A program made the translations under genes and the position numbers. Source: Dechloromonas sp. CZR5 (GTDB taxonomy: Bacteria; Pseudomonadota; Gammaproteobacteria; Burkholderiales; Rhodocyclaceae). From it: 64,000 nucleotides of DNA. Shown piece after piece: positions 42,590 through 50,256 of the stretch; positions within the stretch are counted from its first letter, which is position 1; every line of letters begins with the position of its first letter. A model generated the notes under the pieces. The model was not told where the DNA came from. It did not search any database and saw only the letters and a list, made by a program, of their open reading frames with translations. Location of the stretch: contig NZ_VUYQ01000011.1 in NCBI RefSeq assembly GCF_008711155.1, forward strand, positions 19,348-83,347, written 5' to 3'.

Positions 42590-42949
42590 TTAGTAGCCGG
42601 TGCCGGCGATACCGTCGAGACCCGGCGTCCGGAAGCGGATCAGGTCCTTGTGGCCGATGCCGTTCTCGGCCAGGGTCTTGTTGCGGTCCGGCGTGAAGGG
42701 CGTGTTGCCGTTCTGCCAGATGGCCTTGTCCCAGTCGATATGCTGCCAGTCCGGGTGGTAGCTGAAGCAGGCGGCCATTTCTTCCAGCACGGCGGAGAAC
42801 GGCGTTTCCGGCTTCATGGCCAGCACGAAGGGGCGCGAGAACATGCGGTGGCGCTCCCAATTCACGTACAGCAGCTGGCGGCCCTGGTAGTTCTCGACCG
42901 CATCGCGCGATTTGAACTCGTACGGAGCGAGGGTTTTCAACATCGTCAT
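42590..42949 (-). CDS. dmpO: Phenol hydroxylase small oxygenase subunit (DmpO-like)
   Basis: A 119-residue gamma subunit of the (alpha beta gamma)2 hydroxylase. Typical sequence: LAPYEFKSRDAVENYQGRQLLYVNWERHRMFSRPFVLAMK, CFSYHPDWQHIDWDKAIWQ, KDLIRFRTPGL. It packs against the large subunit and has no metal site. It lies 12 bp after dmpN. Confidence 0.93.
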   Translation of the reverse strand: MTMLKTLAPYEFKSRDAVENYQGRQLLYVNWERHRMFSRPFVLAMKPETPFSAVLEEMAACFSYHPDWQHIDWDKAIWQNGNTPFTPDRNKTLAENGIGHKDLIRFRTPGLDGIAGTGY

Positions 42950-42961
42950 GGCTGTCTCCTT

Positions 42962-44506
42962 TTAGTTCTTGGTCGCTTGTTCGCGCCAGGCGGCGAAGTT
43001 CTTCTGGTCTTCGGAGCCGTTGAAGTCGCCGAGGGCACGCTTGTCGAGCTTCCAGTAATCGAGAATCTGCTTGCCGGGCTGGAAGTCCGGCGCATTGACA
43101 TCGACGCCTTCCGGTTCGCAGTTGCCCTGCAGCACCTGATGCGAGGAAATGAAGGTCTGGATGTACTTCTCCGGCTCGTTGTCGAAGATTTCCTTGCAGT
43201 GGTCGGAGCAGGTGTGGAACTTCTCGCCTTTGTAGATCGACTCGCGGAAGCACATTTCCATCGGATCGCCCGGCTCGTTGAACTTCATGGTGCTGACGCA
43301 GACCTGGCAGTTCATTGGCGCCGTCTTGTTGTCGAAGCGGTTGCCGGCCTTTTCCTGGGCGTCAAAGAATTCCAGCACCGGACGATAGTACTTGTCGAAG
43401 GTGTTGGGATACTTCTCGGACAGCCAGTCCATTTCATCCGGCGTCGGAATCCAGGTATGGAACGGCGTGGCGCCGGGCTTCATGTAGAAACCGATCCACG
43501 ACTGGTGGGAGACGTGCTCTTTTTCCTCGATGGTCTGGCCGAAGCACTTCGGAATGGTGATGCCGTAGCGGGCGAGGTCCTTGAACAGCGCGCCGCCGTT
43601 TTCCTCGACGTACATCTCCCAGGCTTCCTTGAAGCTCATGATGCGCTTGGGCAGCATGTAATCCATCATCATGCCGACGGCGGCCAGCTTGCGGGTGCCG
43701 CGCCAGGTCCACTTGTCGATCCAGCGCTGGACGATGGGCAGGTTGTCCGGATCCTGCTCGAGCATGAACTTGATGCACTCCAGGCCGAGCGTCATGTGGC
43801 GCGCTTCGTCGGACTGCGCCGAGAAGCCGACGGTCATCGCCGCCATGTCGCCGTTGTAGGCGGCGCCGGAGATGAACGGCACGAACAGGATGTTGGTCAG
43901 CACGTATTCGAAGGCGAAGCCGATGGCGACCATGAATTCGAACGGACCGGCGGTGATCGCGTCGTCGAAGAAGGACTTGCCGTCGGACAGGTACCACATG
44001 CGGGATTGCTGGTGAGCGAACTCGTCCATCCCGTTGTAGTACTTGTTGTAGTTCGAGATCGAGTGGATCTGCGTCTGGAAGTGACGGTACTCATCGACGG
44101 CCTGCATCTGGCAGGCGACGCGCGGACCGGCACCGTTCATCTGCCGGCCCATCATCGAGAAGCCGCGGGCGGCCATCAGCTCCAGCGGCGGCGTCGAGCC
44201 GAGGAAGAGCTTGAGGACGTTGATGTAGCGGGCGTCGGTGACCGACAGGTGGCCATTGTTCTGGTTGAAACCGTCGAGGATGGCGTACAGCTTGCGCTCC
44301 TTCTCGGACTGGTACTTCCAGTAGGCGTCCATGGTCAGGCGGAAGGGATCTTCCCACTTGTCCCAGTCGTGAATCTTGATGCCCTCGTAGGTGGTCTGCG
44401 GGAAGACGTCTTCCATCTTCTGGTAGGTCGTGTCCCAGGCCAGGTCGCGGGTCATCAGCGAGTAGCGCTCCTTGAGGCCGAGCTTCTTGGTTGCTTTCAT
44501 ATCCAT
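42962..44506 (-). CDS. dmpN: Phenol hydroxylase large diiron oxygenase subunit (DmpN-like)
   Basis: A 514-residue catalytic alpha subunit. The carboxylate-bridged diiron site is seen as E139-x-x-H142 (MQAVDEYRHFQTQIH) and E234-x-x-H237 (SAQSDEARHMTLG), with E109 and E200 as the likely remaining ligands. A C-terminal YHS-like zinc motif (CQVC ... EMCF ... CSDHC) is as in DmpN. It inserts oxygen next to a phenolic hydroxyl to make a catechol. In this neighbourhood (HpaA-type activator, HpaR, no hpaBC, no dmpB) the real substrate may be 4-hydroxyphenylacetate or tyramine rather than phenol; that is inference. Confidence 0.93.
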   Translation of the reverse strand: MDMKATKKLGLKERYSLMTRDLAWDTTYQKMEDVFPQTTYEGIKIHDWDKWEDPFRLTMDAYWKYQSEKERKLYAILDGFNQNNGHLSVTDARYINVLKLFLGSTPPLELMAARGFSMMGRQMNGAGPRVACQMQAVDEYRHFQTQIHSISNYNKYYNGMDEFAHQQSRMWYLSDGKSFFDDAITAGPFEFMVAIGFAFEYVLTNILFVPFISGAAYNGDMAAMTVGFSAQSDEARHMTLGLECIKFMLEQDPDNLPIVQRWIDKWTWRGTRKLAAVGMMMDYMLPKRIMSFKEAWEMYVEENGGALFKDLARYGITIPKCFGQTIEEKEHVSHQSWIGFYMKPGATPFHTWIPTPDEMDWLSEKYPNTFDKYYRPVLEFFDAQEKAGNRFDNKTAPMNCQVCVSTMKFNEPGDPMEMCFRESIYKGEKFHTCSDHCKEIFDNEPEKYIQTFISSHQVLQGNCEPEGVDVNAPDFQPGKQILDYWKLDKRALGDFNGSEDQKNFAAWREQATKN

Positions 44507-44531
44507 GGTGTTCGCTCCTTGCAAGCCGGAA

Positions 44532-44801
44532 TCAGGAATTCCAGCTCAGGGTAAATTCGTCGTCGGTCTCGTCCAGGTTGCCGGAGATCGTGATCAGGTG
44601 GAGTTGCAGCTCCTGCAGGTCGAACGAGCGGCCCATCTTTTCCTCGACGGTCTCGCGCTTGATGACCAGGCGGTTCGGCACGTCGATCTTCACCATCGAC
44701 GGCTGGTCATCGACCATGGCGTTCGGGTTGTCCTCGAGGATGGCCTCGACGATGCAGCGGGAATCGTCGTTCTTCTGGAAAGCGATAAATGCGTTGGACA
44801 T
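44532..44801 (-). CDS. dmpM: Phenol hydroxylase regulatory/coupling protein (DmpM-like)
   Basis: An 89-residue cofactorless effector protein that binds the oxygenase and gates electron transfer and oxygen activation. NAFIAFQKNDDSRCIVEAILEDNPNAMV and VKIDVPNRLVIKRETVEEKMG match the MmoB/DmpM family. ATG 44801 has a good ribosome site and sits 10 bp after dmpL. Confidence 0.93.
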   Translation of the reverse strand: MSNAFIAFQKNDDSRCIVEAILEDNPNAMVDDQPSMVKIDVPNRLVIKRETVEEKMGRSFDLQELQLHLITISGNLDETDDEFTLSWNS

Positions 44802-44811
44802 GGGACTTCCT

Positions 44812-45804
44812 TTACAGGGCGATGCCGGCCTTGGCGGCGCGGGCATTCAGATTCTGGACCAGCTCGGCCATGATGGCGTCGGCTTCGGCACCGAAAGCCT
44901 GGGCGGCGACGGGCTTCAGGGCAACGACGGCACGGTCGCGCCACTTCTTGATCCACTCGGCCAGCTTGGCCTTGTTGTCGGCGTTATCGGCACCGGTGGC
45001 CTTGATGACGGCATCCAGCCACTTGGTCGTTTCGCCGAACCATTCGCGCTGGAAGCGGGTCAGCATCGAGAACACCGGGCTGTAGGCGGCATTCAGCTTT
45101 TCGTTGTAGCGCTCGTAGATCAGCGGATAGAGCAGGCCTTCGAGGGCGAAATCCTGGGCGACCAGCACTTCGAACCAGTCCTTCTCGACCATCAGGTCTT
45201 CGACATAGCGGCGCAGTTCCTGCCACTCGGCGCCTTCCAGCCAGGCGGTCTTGGCAGCGGCGAGTGCATCGAGGTCGTCAAAGGCCATGCCCAGGCGGGT
45301 CACGTACTGGGCGACGCCGAGCTGGTCCATCGAGGCATAGCAGGTCGCCTGCGAAATGGCGATGCCGTAGCCGTAGGACGACACATAAGCCTTGTTCAGG
45401 TTGGACGCCCAGGCGACGTGGCGCAACGGCAGGAAGACCTTGAGCGCCTGCGCCTTGCCTTCGGCCGGGTAGGCAGCAGCCAGGCCCAGTTCGTCGACCA
45501 GGTCGAAATCGCCTTCGGCCACTTCCTGCATGCGGCCACGGGCCAGGGTCCAGGCGCCGTAGTAGTACTGGCGCGGATCCTTCAGGGCGTACCAGTCCTT
45601 CATGGTGATCGCCGTGCGGGTCGTGTCGAAGATGTCGTACTGCGGCTCCCAGGTCGGGCGATAGTGATAGTTCTCGACCGGCTGCAGGTCCATCGTCGCT
45701 TCGATGTAGCGCGAGGCCGGCTTGTCTGCGCCCATGCGGCGGGCCAGGTGGCCGAAGGTCTGGCGCAGCGGCGTGATGCTCACTGTCCTCAAATCGATTG
45801 CCAT
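44812..45804 (-). CDS. dmpL: Phenol hydroxylase beta oxygenase subunit (DmpL-like)
   Basis: A 330-residue beta subunit, structurally like the alpha subunit but without iron ligands. RYIEATMDLQPVENYHYRPTWEPQYDIFDTTRTAI and DPRQYYYGAWTLARGRMQ are diagnostic. It forms the hydroxylase core with DmpN and DmpO. Confidence 0.93.
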   Translation of the reverse strand: MAIDLRTVSITPLRQTFGHLARRMGADKPASRYIEATMDLQPVENYHYRPTWEPQYDIFDTTRTAITMKDWYALKDPRQYYYGAWTLARGRMQEVAEGDFDLVDELGLAAAYPAEGKAQALKVFLPLRHVAWASNLNKAYVSSYGYGIAISQATCYASMDQLGVAQYVTRLGMAFDDLDALAAAKTAWLEGAEWQELRRYVEDLMVEKDWFEVLVAQDFALEGLLYPLIYERYNEKLNAAYSPVFSMLTRFQREWFGETTKWLDAVIKATGADNADNKAKLAEWIKKWRDRAVVALKPVAAQAFGAEADAIMAELVQNLNARAAKAGIAL

Positions 45805-45861
45805 GCTTGTCTCCTTGAAATTCCCAGACGGTGCGCTTGGCCGCACCGGAAAGCCAAATAT

Positions 45862-46128
45862 TTATCGAAAACGCTGGTGCGTCGCCTGATGCAGGTTCCA
45901 GTTGAAATCGGCGTCGGAGGCATCGGCGTCGGTCGGTTCGGGCTTGGCATCGGTCAACACTTCGACCTGATTGGCCTTGCAGAATTCGTCGAAGGCCGCC
46001 TTGGGCATGACCAGTTCGGCCGCCACGTCGGGATCGCCGACGGCGAACTCGAACTCGATCAAGCCATTGGGCAGGGTGCGCATGACGCGCACGAACTTGC
46101 GCGTAATGTCGAACTTGCCTTCCGCCAT
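45862..46128 (-). CDS. dmpK: Phenol hydroxylase assembly protein (DmpK-like)
   Basis: An 88-residue protein of the DmpK/PhhK family, needed to load iron into the oxygenase. DITRKFVRVMRTLPNGLIEFEFAVGDPDVA and MPKAAFDEFCKANQVEVL are typical; an acidic tail follows. It is the first gene of the operon. Upstream lie two direct repeats that may bind the HpaA-like activator. Confidence 0.9.
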   Translation of the reverse strand: MAEGKFDITRKFVRVMRTLPNGLIEFEFAVGDPDVAAELVMPKAAFDEFCKANQVEVLTDAKPEPTDADASDADFNWNLHQATHQRFR

Positions 46129-46186
46129 GTCTCGCTCCTCGTGTCTCGACTGCCTTGCAGCAGTTCTCTGATGAGTCACATTAGAG

Positions 46187-46219
46187 CGTTTGCTAAGATA
46201 TTAATGAATGGACGTTTGC
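46187..46219 (-). promoter_or_regulatory. Direct repeats upstream of dmpK
   Basis: GCAAACG occurs twice on the minus strand (46219-46213 and 46193-46187), 26 bp apart, starting about 60 bp before the dmpK ATG. Direct repeats are the usual recognition pattern of AraC/XylS activators, and an AraC-type gene of the HpaA kind ends just upstream. No sigma54 (-24/-12) promoter, which drives classical dmp operons through DmpR, was found. Confidence 0.4.
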
Positions 46220-46304
46220 GGAAATGACTTGTACTTTTCGTAACCCATCACCAGACGAGTGTGCAGGAACGGTACGGCACATCCAGGTTGATTGCCGCTC
46301 AGGG

Positions 46305-47240
46305 CTAGCCTTGGCCTTCCCGACGAAACTGGCTGGGCGGCACACCGGTGCGCTTGGTGAAAAAGCGGGAGAAATAAGCGGGATCGGCAAAACCGAGCTG
46401 ATAACAGATCTCGGTTATCGGCACGGCGGAGTAACGCAGCAGGCGTCGCGCCTCCTGGAGCAGACGCTCATGCACGACCTCCTTCGAAGGCCGCTCGGCC
46501 ATGCGCCGGCAAATGTCGTTCAGGCGTGCCTCGGTCACCGACAGCCGGCCGGCGTATTCAGTCAGTGTCAGGTGGTCGCGGAAATGCGCTTCGACCAGAT
46601 CGCAAAAACTCAGGAAGATGCGCAGGTCTTCACTACGTTCCGGTCGGAGCGCCGAAACCGGCTCATGCGCCACCAGCAGGCGGCTGAGGTGGATGAAGCT
46701 GCTTTGCCCCAGCGCCTGCATCAGCGCCAGATGTCCCTTGGCATCCCGGGTGAACTCCTGCTGCAACAGCGCCACCGAAGCGAGCAGACCATCGAAGTCA
46801 GCGGCGAACTCGGCCGGCAAGCGAGACATCTCGACGAAGGCCGGCTGGCGCAGCAGGGACTCCGGCCATTGCCCGGGCATCGCCTTGTACCAGGCGCGGA
46901 CAACCTCCTGGCGGATGGTCAGCACATGACCATCGGTATCCTCCTCGGAATAGAAGGAATGGGGAATGGTCGGCGGCGTGAAGAGAAAGAGCGGCGCTTC
47001 GCCGAAATAGACCTCGCCGTCCAGACTGAGGCGGATACTGCCACGCACCAGCAGATGCACCTGGAAGAAGCTGTAATGCCGGTGCGGCGGCGTGTTGCGG
47101 CCAAAGAAATCGGCTAGCCGCCCGAAAGTCTCGTAATGTATCTCGCATTCCGGGTCACGCTGGTCGTAAACCCGCCCGATATGAATATCCGGAATTGCCT
47201 GAACCGGCGTTGCCGTCATGCCTTGCCTCTTCGCCACCAC
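46305..47240 (-). CDS. hpaA: HpaA-like 4-hydroxyphenylacetate catabolism activator (AraC/XylS family)
   Basis: A 311-residue AraC-type activator closely resembling HpaA. The N-terminal cupin ECEIHYETFGRLADFFGRNTPP and then HRHYSFFQVHLLVRGSIRL, FTPPTIPHSFYSEEDTDGHVLTIRQ, is the HpaA effector domain for 4-hydroxyphenylacetate-type ligands. The C-terminus (about 215-305; LTEYAGRLSVTEARLND, PITEICYQLGFADPAYFSRFFTKRTGVPPSQFR) is the DNA-binding pair. In enterics HpaA turns on hpaBC. Here the gene directly downstream in the same direction is the diiron hydroxylase operon. It is divergent from hpaR with a shared operator region. Met8 is an alternative start. Confidence 0.88.
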   Translation of the reverse strand: MVAKRQGMTATPVQAIPDIHIGRVYDQRDPECEIHYETFGRLADFFGRNTPPHRHYSFFQVHLLVRGSIRLSLDGEVYFGEAPLFLFTPPTIPHSFYSEEDTDGHVLTIRQEVVRAWYKAMPGQWPESLLRQPAFVEMSRLPAEFAADFDGLLASVALLQQEFTRDAKGHLALMQALGQSSFIHLSRLLVAHEPVSALRPERSEDLRIFLSFCDLVEAHFRDHLTLTEYAGRLSVTEARLNDICRRMAERPSKEVVHERLLQEARRLLRYSAVPITEICYQLGFADPAYFSRFFTKRTGVPPSQFRREGQG

Positions 47241-47309
47241 AACAAGATGAACGCCAGCTTACTCCAAGGTCGGGCACGATGCCTCATCGCACGGCAAGCC
47301 AGGCGCTTC

Positions 47310-47323
47310 GCTAACATGTTAGC
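47310..47323. promoter_or_regulatory. HpaR-type operator in the hpaA-hpaR divergent region
   Basis: GCTAACATGTTAGC is a perfect 14-bp palindrome. It shares the TAACATGTTA core with operator O1 of the hpa operon 24.6 kb away. A TATAAC -10-like box follows, so HpaR would repress its own gene and possibly hpaA. Confidence 0.75.
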
Positions 47324-47378
47324 CATATAACTGTTATCATCCGATGCGTCAATGTGCATCCGCACCGGAATCGTTACC

Positions 47379-47864
47379 ATGTCTCGCAAGCTCGCCTATC
47401 GCAACCTTCCCCAGCTTTTCCTGCGCGCCCGGGAAGAACTGCTTTGTCATTTTCGCCCGATCATCACGCATTTCGGACTGACCGAGCAGCAATGGCGCAT
47501 CCTGCGTGCCATCGGCGAATACGAGCAGCTGGAACCGCGCGAGATCTGCGAGATCTGCCAGATTCTCAGCCCCAGCCTGACCGGCGTCCTGTCGCGCATG
47601 GAAGACATGGGACTGGTCACGCGTACGCGCATGGAGGAAGATCAGCGCCGCGTGATCGTCCGCATGACGCCGAAGGCCGAAAAGCTGGTGGCCGAACTCG
47701 GCCCGCTGATCGTCGAACAATACAAGGTGATCGAACAGGCCTTCGGTCCTGAGCTGATCCAGGAACTCTATGAGGTCATGGACAAGGTCATCGCCGCCGA
47801 ACGCGGCCCCATCCCCCAGATCAAGCTTCCTCCCCGCAAGAACTGGCTGGCCGACGAGTCCTGA
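47379..47864 (+). CDS. hpaR: HpaR-like MarR-family repressor of homoprotocatechuate genes
   Basis: A 161-residue MarR-type winged-helix protein. LLCHFRPIITHFGLTEQQWRILRAIGEYE and ICQILSPSLTGVLSRMEDMGLVTRTRMEEDQRRVIVRMT align well by eye with E. coli HpaR (FRPIVKRHNLTEQQWRIVR; ILRPSLTGILTRMERDGLV). It should release DNA on binding homoprotocatechuate or 4-hydroxyphenylacetate-type ligands. ATG 47379 is preferred to a start nine codons earlier. It is divergent from hpaA; predicted operators lie at 47310-47323 and in the dctP promoter. Confidence 0.9.
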   Translation: MSRKLAYRNLPQLFLRAREELLCHFRPIITHFGLTEQQWRILRAIGEYEQLEPREICEICQILSPSLTGVLSRMEDMGLVTRTRMEEDQRRVIVRMTPKAEKLVAELGPLIVEQYKVIEQAFGPELIQELYEVMDKVIAAERGPIPQIKLPPRKNWLADES

Positions 47865-47911
47865 GCCGGCAAGGCGACAAGACGTCGCATAACCAAGGCC
47901 CGAAAAACCAA

Positions 47912-47943
47912 AAGCCCCTGTAATCGATTGATTACAGGGGCTT
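47912..47943 (-). terminator. Terminator of tRNA-Pro (and possibly of hpaR)
   Basis: Perfect 14-bp stem AAGCCCCTGTAATC / GATTACAGGGGCTT with a GATT loop. On the minus strand it is followed by TTTTGGTTTTT, so it ends the tRNA transcript. On the plus strand the downstream run is poor in T. Confidence 0.85.
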
Positions 47944-47947
47944 GAAT

Positions 47948-48024
47948 TGGTCGGAGTGACAGGATTCGAACATGCGACCCCTGCGTCCCGAACGCAGTGC
48001 TCTACCAGGCTGAGCTACACTCCG
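47948..48024 (-). tRNA. tRNA-Pro (anticodon CGG)
   Basis: A 77-nt cloverleaf on the minus strand. Acceptor CGGAGTG/CACTCCG, discriminator A and encoded CCA; D arm AGCTCAGCCTGGTAGAGC; anticodon arm CTGCG-TTCGGGA-CGCAG giving anticodon CGG; T arm with GTTCGAATC. It lies 17 bp downstream of ispB, same strand. Confidence 0.95.
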
Positions 48025-48041
48025 AGGTTCGTTGCAACTGG

Positions 48042-49010
48042 CTAGTGATTCCGCTCAACTGCAAAGAGCGGCAATTGTAGCAGAGCTTTTTTGTAGTGTG
48101 AATCCCCCAGGCACTGAATTGCTTGTTTGGCCAGTTCAGCTTCCTGCACGGCACGTGCCCGAGCATGCTCCAAAGCGCCACTGTGGCGGATTGCCTCGAT
48201 GACCAGCGGGAAGTCGTCACGGCCACCTTCCTCGATGGCTTTGCGTACGCAGGCGGCCTGTTCCGGCGTACCGTGCTGCATGACGTAAATCAGCGGCAGC
48301 GTCGGCTTGCCTTCCGCCAGGTCATCGCCAAGATGCTTGCCGGTATCGGCTTCCTGACCCGAATAGTCGAGCACGTCGTCGATCAACTGGAAGGCCGTAC
48401 CCAGATGCATGCCGTATACCGCCAGCGCCCTTTCGACCTCCGGCGTTGCCTGCCCGAGAATGGCCCCCAGCTGCGCTGCGGCTTCGAAGAGTTTGGCGGT
48501 CTTGTAGTGAATGACCTGCATGTAGCGCGCTTCGTCGACGTCGGCATCATGGCAGTTCATCAACTGCAGCACTTCGCCCTCGGCGATGATATTGGTGGCA
48601 TCCGACAACACCTGCATGACGCGCATGTTGTCGACCGCCACCATCATCTGGAAGGCTCGCGAATACAGAAAATCGCCAACCAGCACGCTGGCCGCATTGC
48701 CGAATGCCGCATTGGCGGTGTCGCGACCGCGCCGCAAGGCGGATTCGTCGACGACATCATCGTGCAACAGCGTTGCCGTATGGATGAACTCGACCACGGC
48801 GGCCATTTCGTGATGGCGCACGCCTTCGTAACCCAGCGCACCGGCCGCCAGCAGAACCAGCGCCGGACGCATGCGCTTGCCGCCACTGCCGATGATGTAT
48901 TCGGCAACTTGCCGGACCAGCGCCACATCGGAATAGAGGCGATCGCGGATAACCGCATCGACGGCCTTCATGTCAGGCCCGATCAGGGCATAAAGCTGTT
49001 CCAGAGTCAC
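48042..49010 (-). CDS. ispB: Octaprenyl diphosphate synthase (long-chain polyprenyl synthase)
   Basis: A 322-residue trans-polyprenyl synthase making the side chain of ubiquinone. Both aspartate-rich motifs are present (LLHDDVVDESALRRG and LIDDVLDYSGQ), as are GGKRMRP and the conserved EGEVLQLM. The GTG at 49010 is chosen because the protein then lines up with E. coli IspB from its first residues (VTLEQLYALIGPDM) and AAGGA lies 10 nt upstream; a longer frame to 49076 has no such support. tRNA-Pro follows. Confidence 0.92.
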   Translation of the reverse strand: MTLEQLYALIGPDMKAVDAVIRDRLYSDVALVRQVAEYIIGSGGKRMRPALVLLAAGALGYEGVRHHEMAAVVEFIHTATLLHDDVVDESALRRGRDTANAAFGNAASVLVGDFLYSRAFQMMVAVDNMRVMQVLSDATNIIAEGEVLQLMNCHDADVDEARYMQVIHYKTAKLFEAAAQLGAILGQATPEVERALAVYGMHLGTAFQLIDDVLDYSGQEADTGKHLGDDLAEGKPTLPLIYVMQHGTPEQAACVRKAIEEGGRDDFPLVIEAIRHSGALEHARARAVQEAELAKQAIQCLGDSHYKKALLQLPLFAVERNH

Positions 49011-49149
49011 GGCAGGTAATTCCTTGGAGAAGCCCGAAATCTTAGGGTTCTGGCGGAGCCCAGTCAAGGCCGGCAAATCAAGGAAGCACGCTGTTTCGAC
49101 GCTACTTTGCTAAACTCTTGCGATTAGATCAAAACAGGCGGAGGGGGGC

Positions 49150-50253
49150 ATGGACATGAGTTCGATCGTCGCACCGGTAATTCAGGATCGAGAATTGCTG
49201 GAGGAGTTCGCCGATGTGCTGAACGACCGCGCCCCGGAAATCGAACGCGATGTCGCCCGCCTGCGCAAGACCCCCAACGACCGCGACATCACCGCCAACC
49301 TTTTCCGGGCGGTACATAACATCAAGGGCGATGCCGCCTTGTGCAAATTCGAGCTCGGCGTTGCCATCGCGCATCCCATCGAAAGCATGATGGCGCGCTT
49401 TCGGGAAGGCGAGATTCCCTTCTCCGATCTGCTCGCCGAGCTGATCCTGCTTGCGGTAGACCGGCTGGAGCTGGCCACGGACTCCCTGATTTTCAACAAG
49501 CCGCTGGACAACCTGCACCTGCAGACCCTGGTCCAGGGCTTGGCGGAAGTCGCTCAGGAAGTTGCCGGACAAATCGATGCCAGCAGTGCCGACCTGATCG
49601 AAGCAGTCACCGGCTTCCCGCCGGTATTGCGCGACATCTCCAGCCGAGCCCCCAAGAGTTCGGCGCCCAGGGAAGAGCAGAAGAATGCCAGCGCCGACCT
49701 GCAGTTCTTTCGCTCGCTGGCCCAGCAGCTGGAAAGCCGCTCACCGCTGTTCAAGGGGCGGACGATGCGCATCCTCAGGCTGGCGCTGGAAACGAACAAG
49801 GCCGCCCACAACGTCGTCGATCCGCTGCAGTTGGAGGCGGCGGTCTATCTGCACGATGTCGGGATGATGCTGCTGCCGGAATCGATCTGGCTCAAGATGG
49901 GCAAGATGTCTCCGGAGGACAAGATCGCCTTGCGCAACCACCCCGGCTTCGCCGCCGGGCTGCTTCTGCGCATGCCGGGCTGGGAGGCGGCCGCCGACAT
50001 GGTCGCCCAGCATCACGAAATGCCCGATGGCGGCGGCTACCCGAACAACCTGTCCTTGGCGGACATCTGCCCGGGCGCCAAGATCCTCGCCATCGTCGAT
50101 GCTTTCGAAGCCGTCATGCTCAAGCACATCCACCGGGGCAAAAATCGCTCCGTTCTGCGCGCCATTGCCGAGATCAATGCCTGCGACAACCAGTTTGCCC
50201 CGGAGTGGATCGCCCCGTTCAACGCCGTCATCCGCAAGACCATCGAGGCCTGA
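49150..50253 (+). CDS. HPt plus HD-GYP domain protein
   Basis: A 367-residue signalling protein. The N-terminal histidine phosphotransfer-like domain has the motif FRAVHNIKGDAAL with His56 (about 15-110). After a linker an HD-GYP phosphodiesterase-type domain follows: YLHDVGMM with His235-Asp236, QHHEMPDGGGYP (288-298). It would hydrolyse cyclic di-GMP in response to a phosphorelay. The combination of HPt and HD-GYP in one chain is uncommon. A strong GGAGG site precedes ATG 49150. It is followed 3 bp later by tcdA. Confidence 0.85.
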   Translation: MDMSSIVAPVIQDRELLEEFADVLNDRAPEIERDVARLRKTPNDRDITANLFRAVHNIKGDAALCKFELGVAIAHPIESMMARFREGEIPFSDLLAELILLAVDRLELATDSLIFNKPLDNLHLQTLVQGLAEVAQEVAGQIDASSADLIEAVTGFPPVLRDISSRAPKSSAPREEQKNASADLQFFRSLAQQLESRSPLFKGRTMRILRLALETNKAAHNVVDPLQLEAAVYLHDVGMMLLPESIWLKMGKMSPEDKIALRNHPGFAAGLLLRMPGWEAAADMVAQHHEMPDGGGYPNNLSLADICPGAKILAIVDAFEAVMLKHIHRGKNRSVLRAIAEINACDNQFAPEWIAPFNAVIRKTIEA

Positions 50254-50256
50254 TGA

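Noticed and set aside
41456..44554. 1032-codon plus-strand frame
   Set aside because: Antisense of dmpP, dmpO and dmpN, which carry iron-sulphur and diiron motifs.
46129..46304. Sigma54 promoter for the dmp operon
   Set aside because: No GG-N10-GC (-24/-12) arrangement found on the minus strand in this interval.
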